From contig CBDDCY010000013.1 in the NCBI GenBank assembly GCA_965226435.1, forward strand, positions 1,054,001 to 1,118,000: 64,000 nt of DNA, in the 5' to 3' direction. The stretch comes from UBA6623 sp965226435. GTDB taxonomy: Bacteria; Acidobacteriota; Terriglobia; Bryobacterales; UBA6623. The notes under the pieces were generated by a model. The model was not told where the DNA came from and ran no database searches. It was given only the letters and a program-made list of their open reading frames with translations. Positions 18,070 through 26,583 of the stretch are shown here, piece after piece (position 1 is the stretch's first letter; every line of letters begins with the position of its first letter). The position numbers and the translations under genes are program-made.

Positions 18070-18375
18070 ATCGCGGGTCTTTGCGTAAGAGCCGATAGCG
18101 GACCGTCGGGAAACCGAACGCCCGCTAGGCGCGTCTCAATGAATGCTTAACAGTGCAAGGCTGTCCGGAAGCTTCGCCCTAGGGTGAAACAGAAGAACGT
18201 CCTTGCCATTCTCTATCTCCTCTGCTCGTTGAAGCCGGCCTCGATCACAACACGGGGCCGGCTTTTTTTACCCCGGTCCGATAGACACGTCTCGCGGCTT
18301 CCTGGAACCGTCGATTCCGGCTCTTGGTAGACTGGTCTTACTTGGCGTGCCCTCGCCTCGTGGGTTTTAGGTACG
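18070..18375. other. Intergenic stretch without a protein gene
   Basis: This 306-bp region has no convincing reading frame. It contains one strong factor-independent terminator (18232-18269), which lies 163 bp beyond the thioesterase stop, and a GC-rich structured stretch just before it. It may hold the 3' end of a small RNA or a long untranslated tail; the SRP-like word TCCGGAAG near 18165 was checked, but the rest of the SRP core is missing. Confidence 0.4.
18232..18269 (+). terminator. Factor-independent terminator
   Basis: A perfect 9-bp stem AAGCCGGCC (18232-18240) and GGCCGGCTT (18256-18264) with a 15-base loop is followed by an uninterrupted T run to 18269. It is the clearest intrinsic terminator in the window. 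It points in the + direction, away from the thioesterase gene. Confidence 0.85.
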
Positions 18376-19395
18376 TTGGTGGGTCGAGGTTTCTTGCAAA
18401 GTTGGCTTGGGCGAATAGCGGTCTGCGTGTCCGCCTGCGCGATCTTGTGCGCGCAGCAGGGCCGTTGGGAACAGCTGATCGCCGACGGCCGTCAGGCGCT
18501 CGCGGCGCGTGACTTCGAGACCGCTGAAACACGCTTCGCGGCCGCGCTCGACCAAGCGGCCGGTTTCGCCGCCGACGATCCCCGCAGAGCCGACGCCCTG
18601 GTGAACATGGCGCGCTTTCATCGCGCGCAAGGCGACTTCGCCAAGCCCGAAGCACTCTACCGTGATGCTCTCGCCGCCGCCGAAATCGCCTTTGGCGCCA
18701 AAACGGCGGCCTGCGCCGTTTACAAGCATGAATTGGGGGGCTACTATCACGCCAGACGCAAGTACGACCTAGCCGAAGGGTATTACAAAGAAGCCTTTGG
18801 CCAACGGGTCCGTGAGTTGGGCCGCGAGCATCTCGATGTGGCCCAAAGCATCAACGACCTCGGCGTGCTCTATGAAAACAAGGCTGTTTTCGAGAAAGCC
18901 CGCGCCTACTACGAGCACGCTCTCGCCATTCGCGAGAAGCTGCTGGGACCCGGTCATCTCGAAACCGTCGCCACCGTCGAACATCTGGCGCGGCTGTTCA
19001 ACAAAACCCGCGAGGGCGGCAAGGCCCGCGAACTGGCCGAGCGAGCCCAGGCCGTGCGCGAAGGCCGCGTCGACAAATACAACCGCGGCGCGGTCGAGCC
19101 CAACGAAACTTTCTCGCTTCGGGAAGTGCGCCGCGAGCCCCGCGTTGACGGCCGGGTAGAACCCGAATACACCGACGAAGCCCGTATCGCCCGCCATCAA
19201 GGCGCCGTGTTGCTCCAGGTGACGATCGATCGCGAAGGCCGCGTCGCCCGCTTTCGTTTGCTGCGCAGTCTCGGTCTCGGTCTCGACGAAAAAGCCGTCG
19301 AAGCTGTCCGCCAATGGAAATTCAGGCCTGCCCGCAAGGACGGGAAAAGGGTAGCCGTCGTGGCCAACCTGGAAATTCTTTTCCGGTTGATGTAA
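18376..19395 (+). CDS. TPR-repeat protein with C-terminal TonB domain
   Basis: A 339-residue envelope protein. A hydrophobic N-terminal segment (IAVCVSACAILCAQQ) acts as signal peptide or anchor. Residues 30-220 hold tetratricopeptide repeats, with the kinesin-light-chain-like words ALYRDALAAAEIAFG and ALAIREKLLGPGHLETV. The last 85 residues are a TonB C-terminal fold (RVEPEYTDEARIARHQGAVLLQ near its start, and VRQWKFRPARKDGK). Such proteins may contact TonB-dependent receptors or simply use the fold as a periplasmic adaptor; ExbB and ExbD are not nearby. The start is TTG at 18376 or GTG at 18379; neither has a strong ribosome binding site. Confidence 0.85.
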   Translation: MVGRGFLQSWLGRIAVCVSACAILCAQQGRWEQLIADGRQALAARDFETAETRFAAALDQAAGFAADDPRRADALVNMARFHRAQGDFAKPEALYRDALAAAEIAFGAKTAACAVYKHELGGYYHARRKYDLAEGYYKEAFGQRVRELGREHLDVAQSINDLGVLYENKAVFEKARAYYEHALAIREKLLGPGHLETVATVEHLARLFNKTREGGKARELAERAQAVREGRVDKYNRGAVEPNETFSLREVRREPRVDGRVEPEYTDEARIARHQGAVLLQVTIDREGRVARFRLLRSLGLGLDEKAVEAVRQWKFRPARKDGKRVAVVANLEILFRLM

Positions 19396-19536
19396 GGTTC
19401 CGGGGCGCGGATTTCTTTACGGTTCCAAGCCGAACCCATCCACGAAAGACCCCCGCCGCGGTGGAGCCGATCGGCCTTTCTCGATCGCCGATAATATGAA
19501 CCCACGCCTACGGACGAAAAGGACTCACCGATCCCT

Positions 19537-20655
19537 ATGAAAATCACGGATGTTGAAGCCATCTATCTACGCCTTCCCGATGTCAAGCAGCAATGCGACA
19601 GCGGTCAGGACGCCCTGATTGTCAAAGTTTCGACCGACGCCGGCATCACCGGAATCGGCGAAGTCGATTCCGCCCCGCTCGCGGTCAAGGGCGCTATCGA
19701 AGGACCCTATTCGCACAGCGTGACCTGCGGACTGCGCGAGCTTGTCGTCGGCGAAGATCCCTTCGAAACCGAACGCTTGTGGTACAAGATGTATCGCAAC
19801 AATACCTATGGCGGCCGTCGTGGGGTCGGCTTTCACGCCATCAGCGGCATCGACTTGGCGCTATGGGACATCAAGGGCAAGGCTCTTGGACAGCCTATCT
19901 GGAAGCTTCTCGGCGGCGGATTTCACAAGAAGATCCGGCCTTACGCAAGCATGCTTTGGGGGCCGACCCCCGCCAAGACCAGGGAACTCGCCGAGCGCTT
20001 CCGCGACCGCGGATTCACGGCCGTTAAGTTCGGTTGGGAGCCGATGGGCGAGGATGAGAAGACCGACATCGCCTTGGTCCGCGAGGCTCGTAAGGGGCTG
20101 GGCGACGATATCGATCTGCTTGTCGACGCCGGCCTGGTTTGGGACGCCAAGACGGCGATCCGGCGGGCCCGAGCGTTTTCCGAGTACAACGTCTTTTGGA
20201 TCGAGGAACCGTTGCTGCCCGACGACTACGAGGGCTACCGCAAGCTCGCCGAGGCCACCGACATCCGCATCGCGGCCGGGGAAGAAGAAAGCAATCGCTC
20301 GTCATTCATCGAGCTGATGGACCGCGGTCGCGTCGATATCATCCAAGTCGACCTGACCCGCGTCGGCGGCTTCACCGAAGCCATGAAAGTAGCCTCGCTC
20401 GCCGTCGACCGCGGCATCCCCGTCGTGAACCACGGCTTCACGACCTATATCAACGTGGCCGCCGCGCTGCACTTCCTCAACTCGATCCCTAATTCGTTCA
20501 TCCTCGAGTTCGTCGCCGAGGAAGAGACTACCTTGCGTGATTTCGTGACCAAGCAGAAGATCGTCGCCAAGGATGGTTATCTCGACATTCCAAGCGAACC
20601 GGGTCTCGGCGTCGAGCTCGACGAGGAAGCGATCGCGAAATACCGTGTGGCTTGA
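19537..20655 (+). CDS. Mandelate racemase/muconate lactonizing enzyme family protein
   Basis: A 372-residue enolase-superfamily enzyme that abstracts a proton next to a carboxylate, usually to dehydrate or epimerise a sugar acid. The N-terminal capping domain is followed by the barrel (SGIDLALWDIKGK). The Mg ligands are visible as Asp in LLVDAGLVWD, Glu in FWIEEPLLPDD and Glu in AAGEEES, and the base candidates as Lys in FTAVKFGWEP and His in VVNHGFTTY. The pattern is typical of acid-sugar dehydratases in the mandelate racemase subgroup, but the substrate cannot be told. It stands alone. Confidence 0.9.
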   Translation: MKITDVEAIYLRLPDVKQQCDSGQDALIVKVSTDAGITGIGEVDSAPLAVKGAIEGPYSHSVTCGLRELVVGEDPFETERLWYKMYRNNTYGGRRGVGFHAISGIDLALWDIKGKALGQPIWKLLGGGFHKKIRPYASMLWGPTPAKTRELAERFRDRGFTAVKFGWEPMGEDEKTDIALVREARKGLGDDIDLLVDAGLVWDAKTAIRRARAFSEYNVFWIEEPLLPDDYEGYRKLAEATDIRIAAGEEESNRSSFIELMDRGRVDIIQVDLTRVGGFTEAMKVASLAVDRGIPVVNHGFTTYINVAAALHFLNSIPNSFILEFVAEEETTLRDFVTKQKIVAKDGYLDIPSEPGLGVELDEEAIAKYRVA

Positions 20656-20725
20656 TTAGCCCGCCGGCAAATCTGATTCGCGACTTCTCCCGATTACGGG
20701 TGATGAGCCGAAGCCAACCGCGGGG

Positions 20726-21031
20726 TCAGCCGAAATCCTTGACGGCTTGTTCGATCGCCGGCCCGGCGGCCGCCAGGTCTTCCGGCAACATCACGGGCTG
20801 CATTTCAATCGAAGCGTTCAAAGCGAGGAACCACGGTTCAGCGAGCCCGGGAATCTCGGAAGTATTGTCCATGTTGACGATCAGAAGCGCCGTTCGCCGG
20901 CCGCCCTCGGCGAGGAAGTACGCCGCTTCCGGCTTGACCTGGTCGAGAATCCGTGGGATCACTTGAAACCCGTCGCGCGCCGCCCTATTCGCGCTTTCGA
21001 CAGACATGGATACTTTCATGAGAAATCGCAT
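20726..21031 (-). CDS. Small conserved protein of unknown function
   Basis: A 101-residue soluble protein beginning MRFLMKVSMSVESANRAARDG and ending in a helix rich in Ala, Glu and Ile. The start is well supported: AGGAGG lies five bases before the ATG at 21031. The alternation of strands and helices (KPEAAYFLAEGGRRTALLIV, then a second strand-helix unit) suggests a ferredoxin-like dimeric alpha/beta-barrel, a common fold of small stress or monooxygenase-like proteins. I do not recognise a characterised relative. It has no operon partner. Confidence 0.7.
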   Translation of the reverse strand: MRFLMKVSMSVESANRAARDGFQVIPRILDQVKPEAAYFLAEGGRRTALLIVNMDNTSEIPGLAEPWFLALNASIEMQPVMLPEDLAAAGPAIEQAVKDFG

Positions 21032-21112
21032 ATGGCCCTCCTAAAACTGCAGCCATCGAGATGGTAGCAGCTTTGAGTTCTCTCGGAGGGCACGGCAGGG
21101 CCGAGCATTCTC

Positions 21113-22354
21113 TCAGGCCTTGCGCAGGCGCCGCAGAAGTTGCTCCAGAGCGGTCTGGGCGGCCAAAGTCCTGACGAAGTCGCGATCGCCGGGAAACCGG
21201 CGGTGGAAGATTTCAACCTCGTCCTCGGGGCCGCAGACGCCGATGTAGACGGTGCCGATCGGGGTTTCAGCGCTACCGCCGTCGGGGCCGGCCAGACCGG
21301 TGATCGAGACCGCGACCGAAGAGCCCGCTTTCCGCTTTGCCGCCGCGCTCATGGCCGCCGCCGTTTCTTCGCTGACCGCGCCGTGCTCGGCGATCACGGC
21401 TTCGGGAACCCCGAGCCAGGCCTTCTTGGCGCTTTCGTTGTAGCTGACCCAGCCGCCGACGAAATAATCGGAGCTGCCCGGCACCGCCGTCAGCCGGTGC
21501 GCGAGCAAGCCCCCCGTGCAGCTCTCGGCGACCGCCAGAGTGAGCCCCAGCGCCCGAAGGCGCTGCCCCACGATTTCCTCGATCGACTCGGCCCCGCGGG
21601 TGTAGATGTTGTCGCCCAACTCGGAGTCGACCTTCGCGGCTAAGACCTCGGCGACCGCTCGGGCTTGCTCGACCGTCGAACCGCGGGCGCGCAAATGAAT
21701 CTGGATATCGCCCGGCGCCGCGAGAATCGTTGTCGCCACGTCGGGCTCGACGGAATAGATCGGGCCGATACGCTCGTCGAGCTCCGATTCGGGGACCCCG
21801 GCGACGCGCATCACGAGTGTGAAGTATTGGTAGGGCGACTCGATGCGCTCCAGCCGCGGCATGCATTCGTTGTCGACCATCGGCTCGAGCTCCCGAGGCG
21901 GTCCGGGCAGCAAGATGAGAATACCCGCCTCGTCCTCGAGCCATTGTCCGGGGGCGGTGCCCTTGGGGTTGTCGAGGATCTCGGCTCCTTCCAGGATGTA
22001 GCCCTGCCGGCGGTTCACTTCGGCCATCTTGCGCCCGCGCCGCGAAAAGCGCTCGCGAATCAGCTCGACGATGTGCTCGTGGTATACCAATCCTCGGCCG
22101 ACAGCGTCGCACACGGCGTCGCGCGTGATGTCGTCGAGAGTGGGGCCCAGCCCCCCGGTAAGAACGACGAGGTGAGATGATTGCCGCGCCCGCCGTATCT
22201 CTTCGCTCAGACGTTCGCGGTCGTCGCCGACAATCGATTTGCGGACGACTTCGATACCCCGTTCATTCAGTTTCCTGGTCAGAAACAGCGAATTCGTATC
22301 GATCCGTTGCGGAGTAAGCAACTCCGAGCCGACGGCGATAATTTCCGCGGTCAC
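21113..22354 (-). CDS. cinA: CinA-family protein (competence/damage-inducible; NMN amidase domain)
   Basis: A 413-residue two-domain protein. Residues 1-170 form the MoaB/MogA-like molybdopterin-binding fold (EIIAVGSELL, LTGGLGPTLDD), which in CinA has ADP-ribose pyrophosphatase activity. From about residue 250 the nicotinamide-nucleotide amidase domain follows (VAESCTGGLLAHRLTAVPG, GGWVSYN, SITGLAGPDGG). The protein recycles damaged or used pyridine nucleotides. It is the last gene of the rimO-yacG-pgpA-propeller-cinA operon and starts five bases after the preceding stop. Confidence 0.93.
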   Translation of the reverse strand: MTAEIIAVGSELLTPQRIDTNSLFLTRKLNERGIEVVRKSIVGDDRERLSEEIRRARQSSHLVVLTGGLGPTLDDITRDAVCDAVGRGLVYHEHIVELIRERFSRRGRKMAEVNRRQGYILEGAEILDNPKGTAPGQWLEDEAGILILLPGPPRELEPMVDNECMPRLERIESPYQYFTLVMRVAGVPESELDERIGPIYSVEPDVATTILAAPGDIQIHLRARGSTVEQARAVAEVLAAKVDSELGDNIYTRGAESIEEIVGQRLRALGLTLAVAESCTGGLLAHRLTAVPGSSDYFVGGWVSYNESAKKAWLGVPEAVIAEHGAVSEETAAAMSAAAKRKAGSSVAVSITGLAGPDGGSAETPIGTVYIGVCGPEDEVEIFHRRFPGDRDFVRTLAAQTALEQLLRRLRKA

Positions 22355-22359
22355 GAGAT

Positions 22360-23391
22360 TCAGTCGCGAGAGGAGAACCCGTTGCCGACCCGGAAGAGCG
22401 AGCTGGTCGTGGCGATGACGAGTTCCTTGGTGGGAAGAAAGGCCAGGCCGACAATGCCGGGCCCGGAAACGACGCGTTCAGGCTCGGCGCCCGGACGAAG
22501 CAGAAAAACTCCCTTGCGGCCTCCGTAGGAGGTGGCCAGATACAGGTTCCCGGCCTGGTCGAAAACCATGCCCTGCGGACGGCCAAAACCGCGGCAGACG
22601 ACGTCGACTTCGCCGTTGGCATGCACGCAATAGATCGCGTCGAAGCTCGACGTGGTGGGCCCGCTGACATAGAGTTCATTGCCCGGTCCCATGGCCAGGT
22701 GATAAGCCGCGATCGAGGGCTCGATCGTCGCGAAGACGAAGATCTGACGACTCGGGCTGATCTTGAAAATCGTTCCGGTGCGATCGCCCACGTAGAGGTT
22801 GTCTTCGCTGTCGAAAGCCATGCCGGTGGCTACGCCCATCCCTTCGGCGTAGACCTCGACTTGGCCTTTCGAACTCACCGAATAAATCGTCCCGTTATCG
22901 CGCGAGGAAATCAGCAAGTTGTGCGACTTGTCGAAAATCAGACCGGTGGGATTGATGATGTCGGAGACAAACGGCTTGACGTTGAAATTCAGGTCGACCT
23001 TGAAAACCGAAACCGGAACCTTTTCACCGCGCGCACCGCTGCGGGTGGTGTAGATGTTGCCTGCCTCATCGACAGCCGGGTTCGAAACCGGGTGTAGATT
23101 TTCGGCGATGGTAATACCGAGCGAGCAATTGTAGGGGGAGCTTTCCGCCGACTCGTTTTCGAGTGTCAGGCTGCCGTCGGTGGCGTCCTCGGGAACTCGG
23201 ATCACCAGGTGCCGGTCGCCGCTGATTACCAGTCGCGCGTCAACCGACCCGAAACGGGCGCGCACGCGCGAGCTGCCGTTGTTGAAAAAGCCTTCTCCGT
23301 GAACCTCAATCTCGCCACCGTAGATAGCGGCCGACGGCTCGACTCTTTCAATGAGAGGCTTGTCGGAGGAAGTTTTGTGTTGTGAACTCAT
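22360..23391 (-). CDS. IPT/TIG domain plus NHL/SMP-30-type beta-propeller protein
   Basis: A 343-residue protein without a signal peptide. Residues 10-95 form an IPT/TIG immunoglobulin-like domain (VEPSAAIYGGEIEVHGEGF). From about residue 100 a six-bladed propeller follows, with NHL/SMP-30-like blades such as PAVDEAGNIYTTRSG, MAFDSEDNLYVGDRTG and MVFDQAGNLYLATS. Such proteins can be gluconolactonase-like hydrolases or mere binding scaffolds; the metal site of SMP-30 is not obvious here. It sits inside a housekeeping operon, 22 bp after pgpA and 5 bp before cinA, so it is cotranscribed with them. The function is not known. Confidence 0.82.
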   Translation of the reverse strand: MSSQHKTSSDKPLIERVEPSAAIYGGEIEVHGEGFFNNGSSRVRARFGSVDARLVISGDRHLVIRVPEDATDGSLTLENESAESSPYNCSLGITIAENLHPVSNPAVDEAGNIYTTRSGARGEKVPVSVFKVDLNFNVKPFVSDIINPTGLIFDKSHNLLISSRDNGTIYSVSSKGQVEVYAEGMGVATGMAFDSEDNLYVGDRTGTIFKISPSRQIFVFATIEPSIAAYHLAMGPGNELYVSGPTTSSFDAIYCVHANGEVDVVCRGFGRPQGMVFDQAGNLYLATSYGGRKGVFLLRPGAEPERVVSGPGIVGLAFLPTKELVIATTSSLFRVGNGFSSRD

Positions 23392-23413
23392 GCTATTCGA
23401 ATGACCCGCGAGG

Positions 23414-23881
23414 TCAACCCCACCACCAACGCAGACCGGCCAAAATCATCATAGCGTACAGACCGGCGGCAGCGTCGTCGGCGACCACTCCCCAACCCCC
23501 GCGATAGTGCTCGAACCGCCGTATTGGATAGGGTTTGAGCACATCGAAGACGCGGAATAAGGCGAACCCCAGCACCCAGTGCAGGGGGTTGTCGGGCGCC
23601 GCCGCCGCCAGTGCCAGCCACTGCCCGACGACCTCGTCGATCACGACGACTTGCGGGTCCGTGCTTGCAAGGTGCTTCTCGGCAATCTCGGCCGCCCGCG
23701 CCGCGGGAACAAACAGCAATGCCGCGGCGAGAATCAACCAAAGGGGAGACACGCCGCTGTACGCCGTCAGCGTGTAACCCGCTCCCAGAGCGACCAGAGA
23801 GCCGGCCGTTCCCGGCGCCCAGGGCGCATAGCCGATACCGCAACAGGTGGCCAGCAGGAGACCGGCGCGGTTACTCGTCAT
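23414..23881 (-). CDS. pgpA: Phosphatidylglycerophosphatase A
   Basis: A 155-residue integral membrane phosphatase that removes the terminal phosphate of phosphatidylglycerophosphate to give phosphatidylglycerol. Family hallmarks are visible: GIGYAPWAPGTAGSLVAL near the N-terminus, VVIDEVVGQWLAL in the middle and the motif FRVFDVLKPYPIRRFE with the catalytic acidic residues, then VADDAAAGLYA. Four hydrophobic segments and the length are normal. Its ATG overlaps the end of yacG by 11 bases, which shows tight coupling. Confidence 0.93.
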   Translation of the reverse strand: MTSNRAGLLLATCCGIGYAPWAPGTAGSLVALGAGYTLTAYSGVSPLWLILAAALLFVPAARAAEIAEKHLASTDPQVVVIDEVVGQWLALAAAAPDNPLHWVLGFALFRVFDVLKPYPIRRFEHYRGGWGVVADDAAAGLYAMMILAGLRWWWG

Positions 23882-24095
23882 GGGAATCGGACGGCGAATC
23901 GACCGGGGAGTCCGAAGGGTATTGCGTGTCGAATTGCTCGTCGGCTTCGGTGAGCGGAGAGTACGCGACGTACTTTCCCGACGACCAATTACCCAGGTCG
24001 ATCACCTGACATCGTTCACCGCAAAAAGGGTAGTAAGCGTCGCCGGGCGCGACCCCTTTGCGGCAAATCGGACAATGTCTTAAGGATTCGGTCAC
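23871..24095 (-). CDS. yacG: DNA gyrase inhibitor YacG-like zinc-finger protein
   Basis: A 74-residue protein with a four-cysteine zinc finger: C8 and C11 in HCPICRK, C25 and C29 in PFCGERCQVIDLGNW. In E. coli YacG binds GyrB and inhibits gyrase. The typical SerSer-Gly-Tyr region is present as LGNWSSGKYVAY, followed by an acidic, disordered tail. The start is the GTG at 24095 that overlaps the rimO stop (GTGA); longer frames into rimO are rejected. The 3' end overlaps pgpA. Confidence 0.9.
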   Translation of the reverse strand: MTESLRHCPICRKGVAPGDAYYPFCGERCQVIDLGNWSSGKYVAYSPLTEADEQFDTQYPSDSPVDSPSDSHDE

Positions 24096-25486
24096 TGCGC
24101 CAGGATCGGAAAAGCCGTGGTCGGCGCAACATCGATCGCTTGCGTCGGGATAACTCGTTCCCGCACCGACTCCAGGCACCCGAAAACATCATAGTCGGAA
24201 GCCCGCGTAATGCGGATCGTTCCGAAATCACCGGGCCGCGGAACGTCGCCGGCGAATTCGGTGATATACGTCTTGCCGTCGATCTCCTCGGCCTGCGCGG
24301 CCAACCGGCCTTCCCACAGCAAATCGGTTTCCTTCGACGGGCCCGTGATCAGAATGGGCAGCCTTTTTCCCACCCGCTCGCGGTTTCGCCCTCGCGAAAT
24401 CTTCCGCTGAATCGCCATCAGCCGACGACGCCGATTGTAGATCGCGCGGCGATCGACCTTACCGTCCAGATGATAGCTCTCCGAGGTCTCGTCGTCGGAG
24501 TAGCCGAACACGCCGACGTGATCAAATCGAGCGGCCCGAACGAAGTTGCAAAGCTCTTCGAAATCTTGATCCGTCTCGCCCGGGAACCCGACGATGAAGC
24601 TGGTCCGAACGGCGACACCGGGAATCGTACGCCGGATGCGCTCGATCAAATCCAGGAATAGGTCGCCCGACGCGCCTCGCTTCATCCGTTTTAGGACGCG
24701 CGCCGAGGCATGCTGCAACGGGATATCGATGTAGTTGCACAGCGGGTCGTGCGCCGCGACCGTATCGAGCAGGCGCTGGGTGACGCGATTGGGATAGACA
24801 TAGAGAAAGCGCACCCATCCGGCCCCCTCGATCGCCGCGAGTTTCTCGAGCAGGGTCGGCAGACCGTCTTGCAGGCCCAGGTCGTCGCCGTAGGCCGTCG
24901 TGTCCTGTCCGATGAGATTGAGCTCGCCGACCCCTTGACGAAAGAAGTTCTCGGCCTCGCGGATTACACTCTCGAAGCGCCGGCTGCGGAACTTTCCGCG
25001 GAACTTCGGGATGATGCAAAAGCTGCAAGGGTGATCGCAACCTTCGTTGATCTTGATGTAGGCCATATGCCGCGGCGTGGCCGGCTGGCGCGGCGTCAGG
25101 TCGTGATAGAGGTAGGGCTCGACGGCCGCGGAATCGGGGTCGAACCCTTCGCAGTGAGCAATGATGTGGTCGAGTTCGTTCGTCCCCAAGACGGCGTCGA
25201 CATCGGGAATTTGCGCGCGGATATCGTCGCGGTAGCGCTCCACCAAGCAACCGGCGACGATCAACCGGCGGGCGGCGCCGGACTTCTTGTACTCGGCCAT
25301 TTCGAGAATCGTGTCCACCGATTCCTGTTTGGCCGGGTCGATGAAACTACAGGTGTTGACGACCAGCGCTTCGGCTTCTTGGGGGTGCGGGGTCAGCTCG
25401 TGTCCGCGGGCTTCCAATAAGCCCATCATGACCTCGCTGTCCACCAAATTCTTGGGGCAGCCCAAGCTCACAAAACCGATTTTCAT
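24092..25486 (-). CDS. rimO: Ribosomal protein S12 methylthiotransferase RimO
   Basis: A radical-SAM enzyme that adds a methylthio group to a conserved aspartate of ribosomal protein S12. The N-terminal UPF0004 domain binds one iron-sulfur cluster through C10, C46 and C80. The radical-SAM cluster cysteines are in CDHPCSFC at residues 150-157, and a TRAM domain closes the protein (RGRNRERVGKRLPILITG region onward). The 464 residues and the opening MKIGFVSLGCPKN distinguish it from MiaB. It is followed without gap by yacG, pgpA, a propeller gene and cinA. Confidence 0.96.
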   Translation of the reverse strand: MKIGFVSLGCPKNLVDSEVMMGLLEARGHELTPHPQEAEALVVNTCSFIDPAKQESVDTILEMAEYKKSGAARRLIVAGCLVERYRDDIRAQIPDVDAVLGTNELDHIIAHCEGFDPDSAAVEPYLYHDLTPRQPATPRHMAYIKINEGCDHPCSFCIIPKFRGKFRSRRFESVIREAENFFRQGVGELNLIGQDTTAYGDDLGLQDGLPTLLEKLAAIEGAGWVRFLYVYPNRVTQRLLDTVAAHDPLCNYIDIPLQHASARVLKRMKRGASGDLFLDLIERIRRTIPGVAVRTSFIVGFPGETDQDFEELCNFVRAARFDHVGVFGYSDDETSESYHLDGKVDRRAIYNRRRRLMAIQRKISRGRNRERVGKRLPILITGPSKETDLLWEGRLAAQAEEIDGKTYITEFAGDVPRPGDFGTIRITRASDYDVFGCLESVRERVIPTQAIDVAPTTAFPILAQ

Positions 25487-25519
25487 GGGAAAAGACGCCC
25501 TTGGCCCGGAAGCTTCATC

Positions 25520-26404
25520 TTAGCATCGGCCGCCGCGGATGCCCGCCAAGAGCCACCCGCGCGGACTAAACTCGCACGACCATAAATGATCGGCGAAATC
25601 TCGTTGCATACGCACGAACACTCTGTGTCCCAACCACAAGGTCATCAGCGACACCAGCGCCAACTTCGGAAAAGCCGAGCCCGGGTCCGTGTCGTATAGC
25701 AGGATGCGCCGCATAACGAGCACCACGGCCGCAACGGGGTTGATCTCGAACAACCAAGCGTATCGCGGGCTGATTTGATCGAAGCCGTAGAAAATCGGCA
25801 CCATCCAGAACAGCACCATTGTAAGTGCTTTGACGACGTACTCCATATCTCGGAAATAGACGTCGATCGCCGAGGAAAGAAGCGCCCAGCCGCACACAAA
25901 AGCCAACTGAAAGATCACCACCAGAGGCAGCCACAGCCATTGCGCCGAAAAACCGACGAAGTATCCGATCCCGGCCAACAGCAGGATCAGTTGAAGACCA
26001 TAGTGCAGCGAGTTGGCCACCACGACCGATATGGGTACCAGTTCCCTCTGAAACGGCACCTGCTTGATCAGCGAGGCGTTCCCAACAATCGAAGTCGTGC
26101 CCGTTACCCAGGCCAGCGTGAAGAAGTTGAAAGGCAGCAGCCCGATGAGGACAAACAAGGGGTACGCCTCACGCGAACCGGCAAAGACCGCCGTAAACAC
26201 AAACGTGAGCAGCGACATCATGATCAGCGGATTCAGCAGCGCCCAAAACACGCCCAACGACATGTTGCGGTAACGCACCTTGAAATCCTTCGCGATCAAG
26301 CTCCCGAGAATAAACCAGGGGTCATTCTCGGGCCGAAGCAGGGCGTGGCGAGGAGGGATAGGGCGAGTTGGAGCGTTGGTTTCGCTCATCAGAGGAACAG
26401 TCAT
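25520..26404 (-). CDS. ABC-2 type polysaccharide/polyol export permease
   Basis: A 294-residue membrane protein of the ABC-2 export family (TagG/Wzm/KpsM type). It has a cytoplasmic N-terminus, the motif DFKVRYRNMSLGVFWALLNP, and six hydrophobic segments. Such permeases pass lipid-linked polysaccharide or teichoic-acid chains across the inner membrane, driven by a separate ATPase. No TagH/Wzt-like ATPase is adjacent. The ATG at 26404 or the next at 26389 is the likely start; the longer frame from 26497 lacks a membrane-protein character. It lies 33 bp before rimO on the same strand. Confidence 0.88.
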   Translation of the reverse strand: MTVPLMSETNAPTRPIPPRHALLRPENDPWFILGSLIAKDFKVRYRNMSLGVFWALLNPLIMMSLLTFVFTAVFAGSREAYPLFVLIGLLPFNFFTLAWVTGTTSIVGNASLIKQVPFQRELVPISVVVANSLHYGLQLILLLAGIGYFVGFSAQWLWLPLVVIFQLAFVCGWALLSSAIDVYFRDMEYVVKALTMVLFWMVPIFYGFDQISPRYAWLFEINPVAAVVLVMRRILLYDTDPGSAFPKLALVSLMTLWLGHRVFVRMQRDFADHLWSCEFSPRGWLLAGIRGGRC

Positions 26405-26583
26405 TCTAGCGGAGTCGCGCCCGGTGAACCAACTACGGCCTTGCCGGGAAGCCGGCCGCGCCGCCGCGCCGAGGCTGATTCCTGCCCTCCGCGCCATCCC
26501 TGAACCTCGCGCCGGCTGATCACCTGGTGGGATGGCTCACAACCGCGTTCGAGCCCTCTAGAACCTCGTGTTATAGTCGAAAT

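Noticed and set aside
18130..18200. Signal recognition particle RNA
   Set aside because: Only the word TCCGGAAG is shared; the conserved loop and the AGCAGCC segment that should follow are missing.
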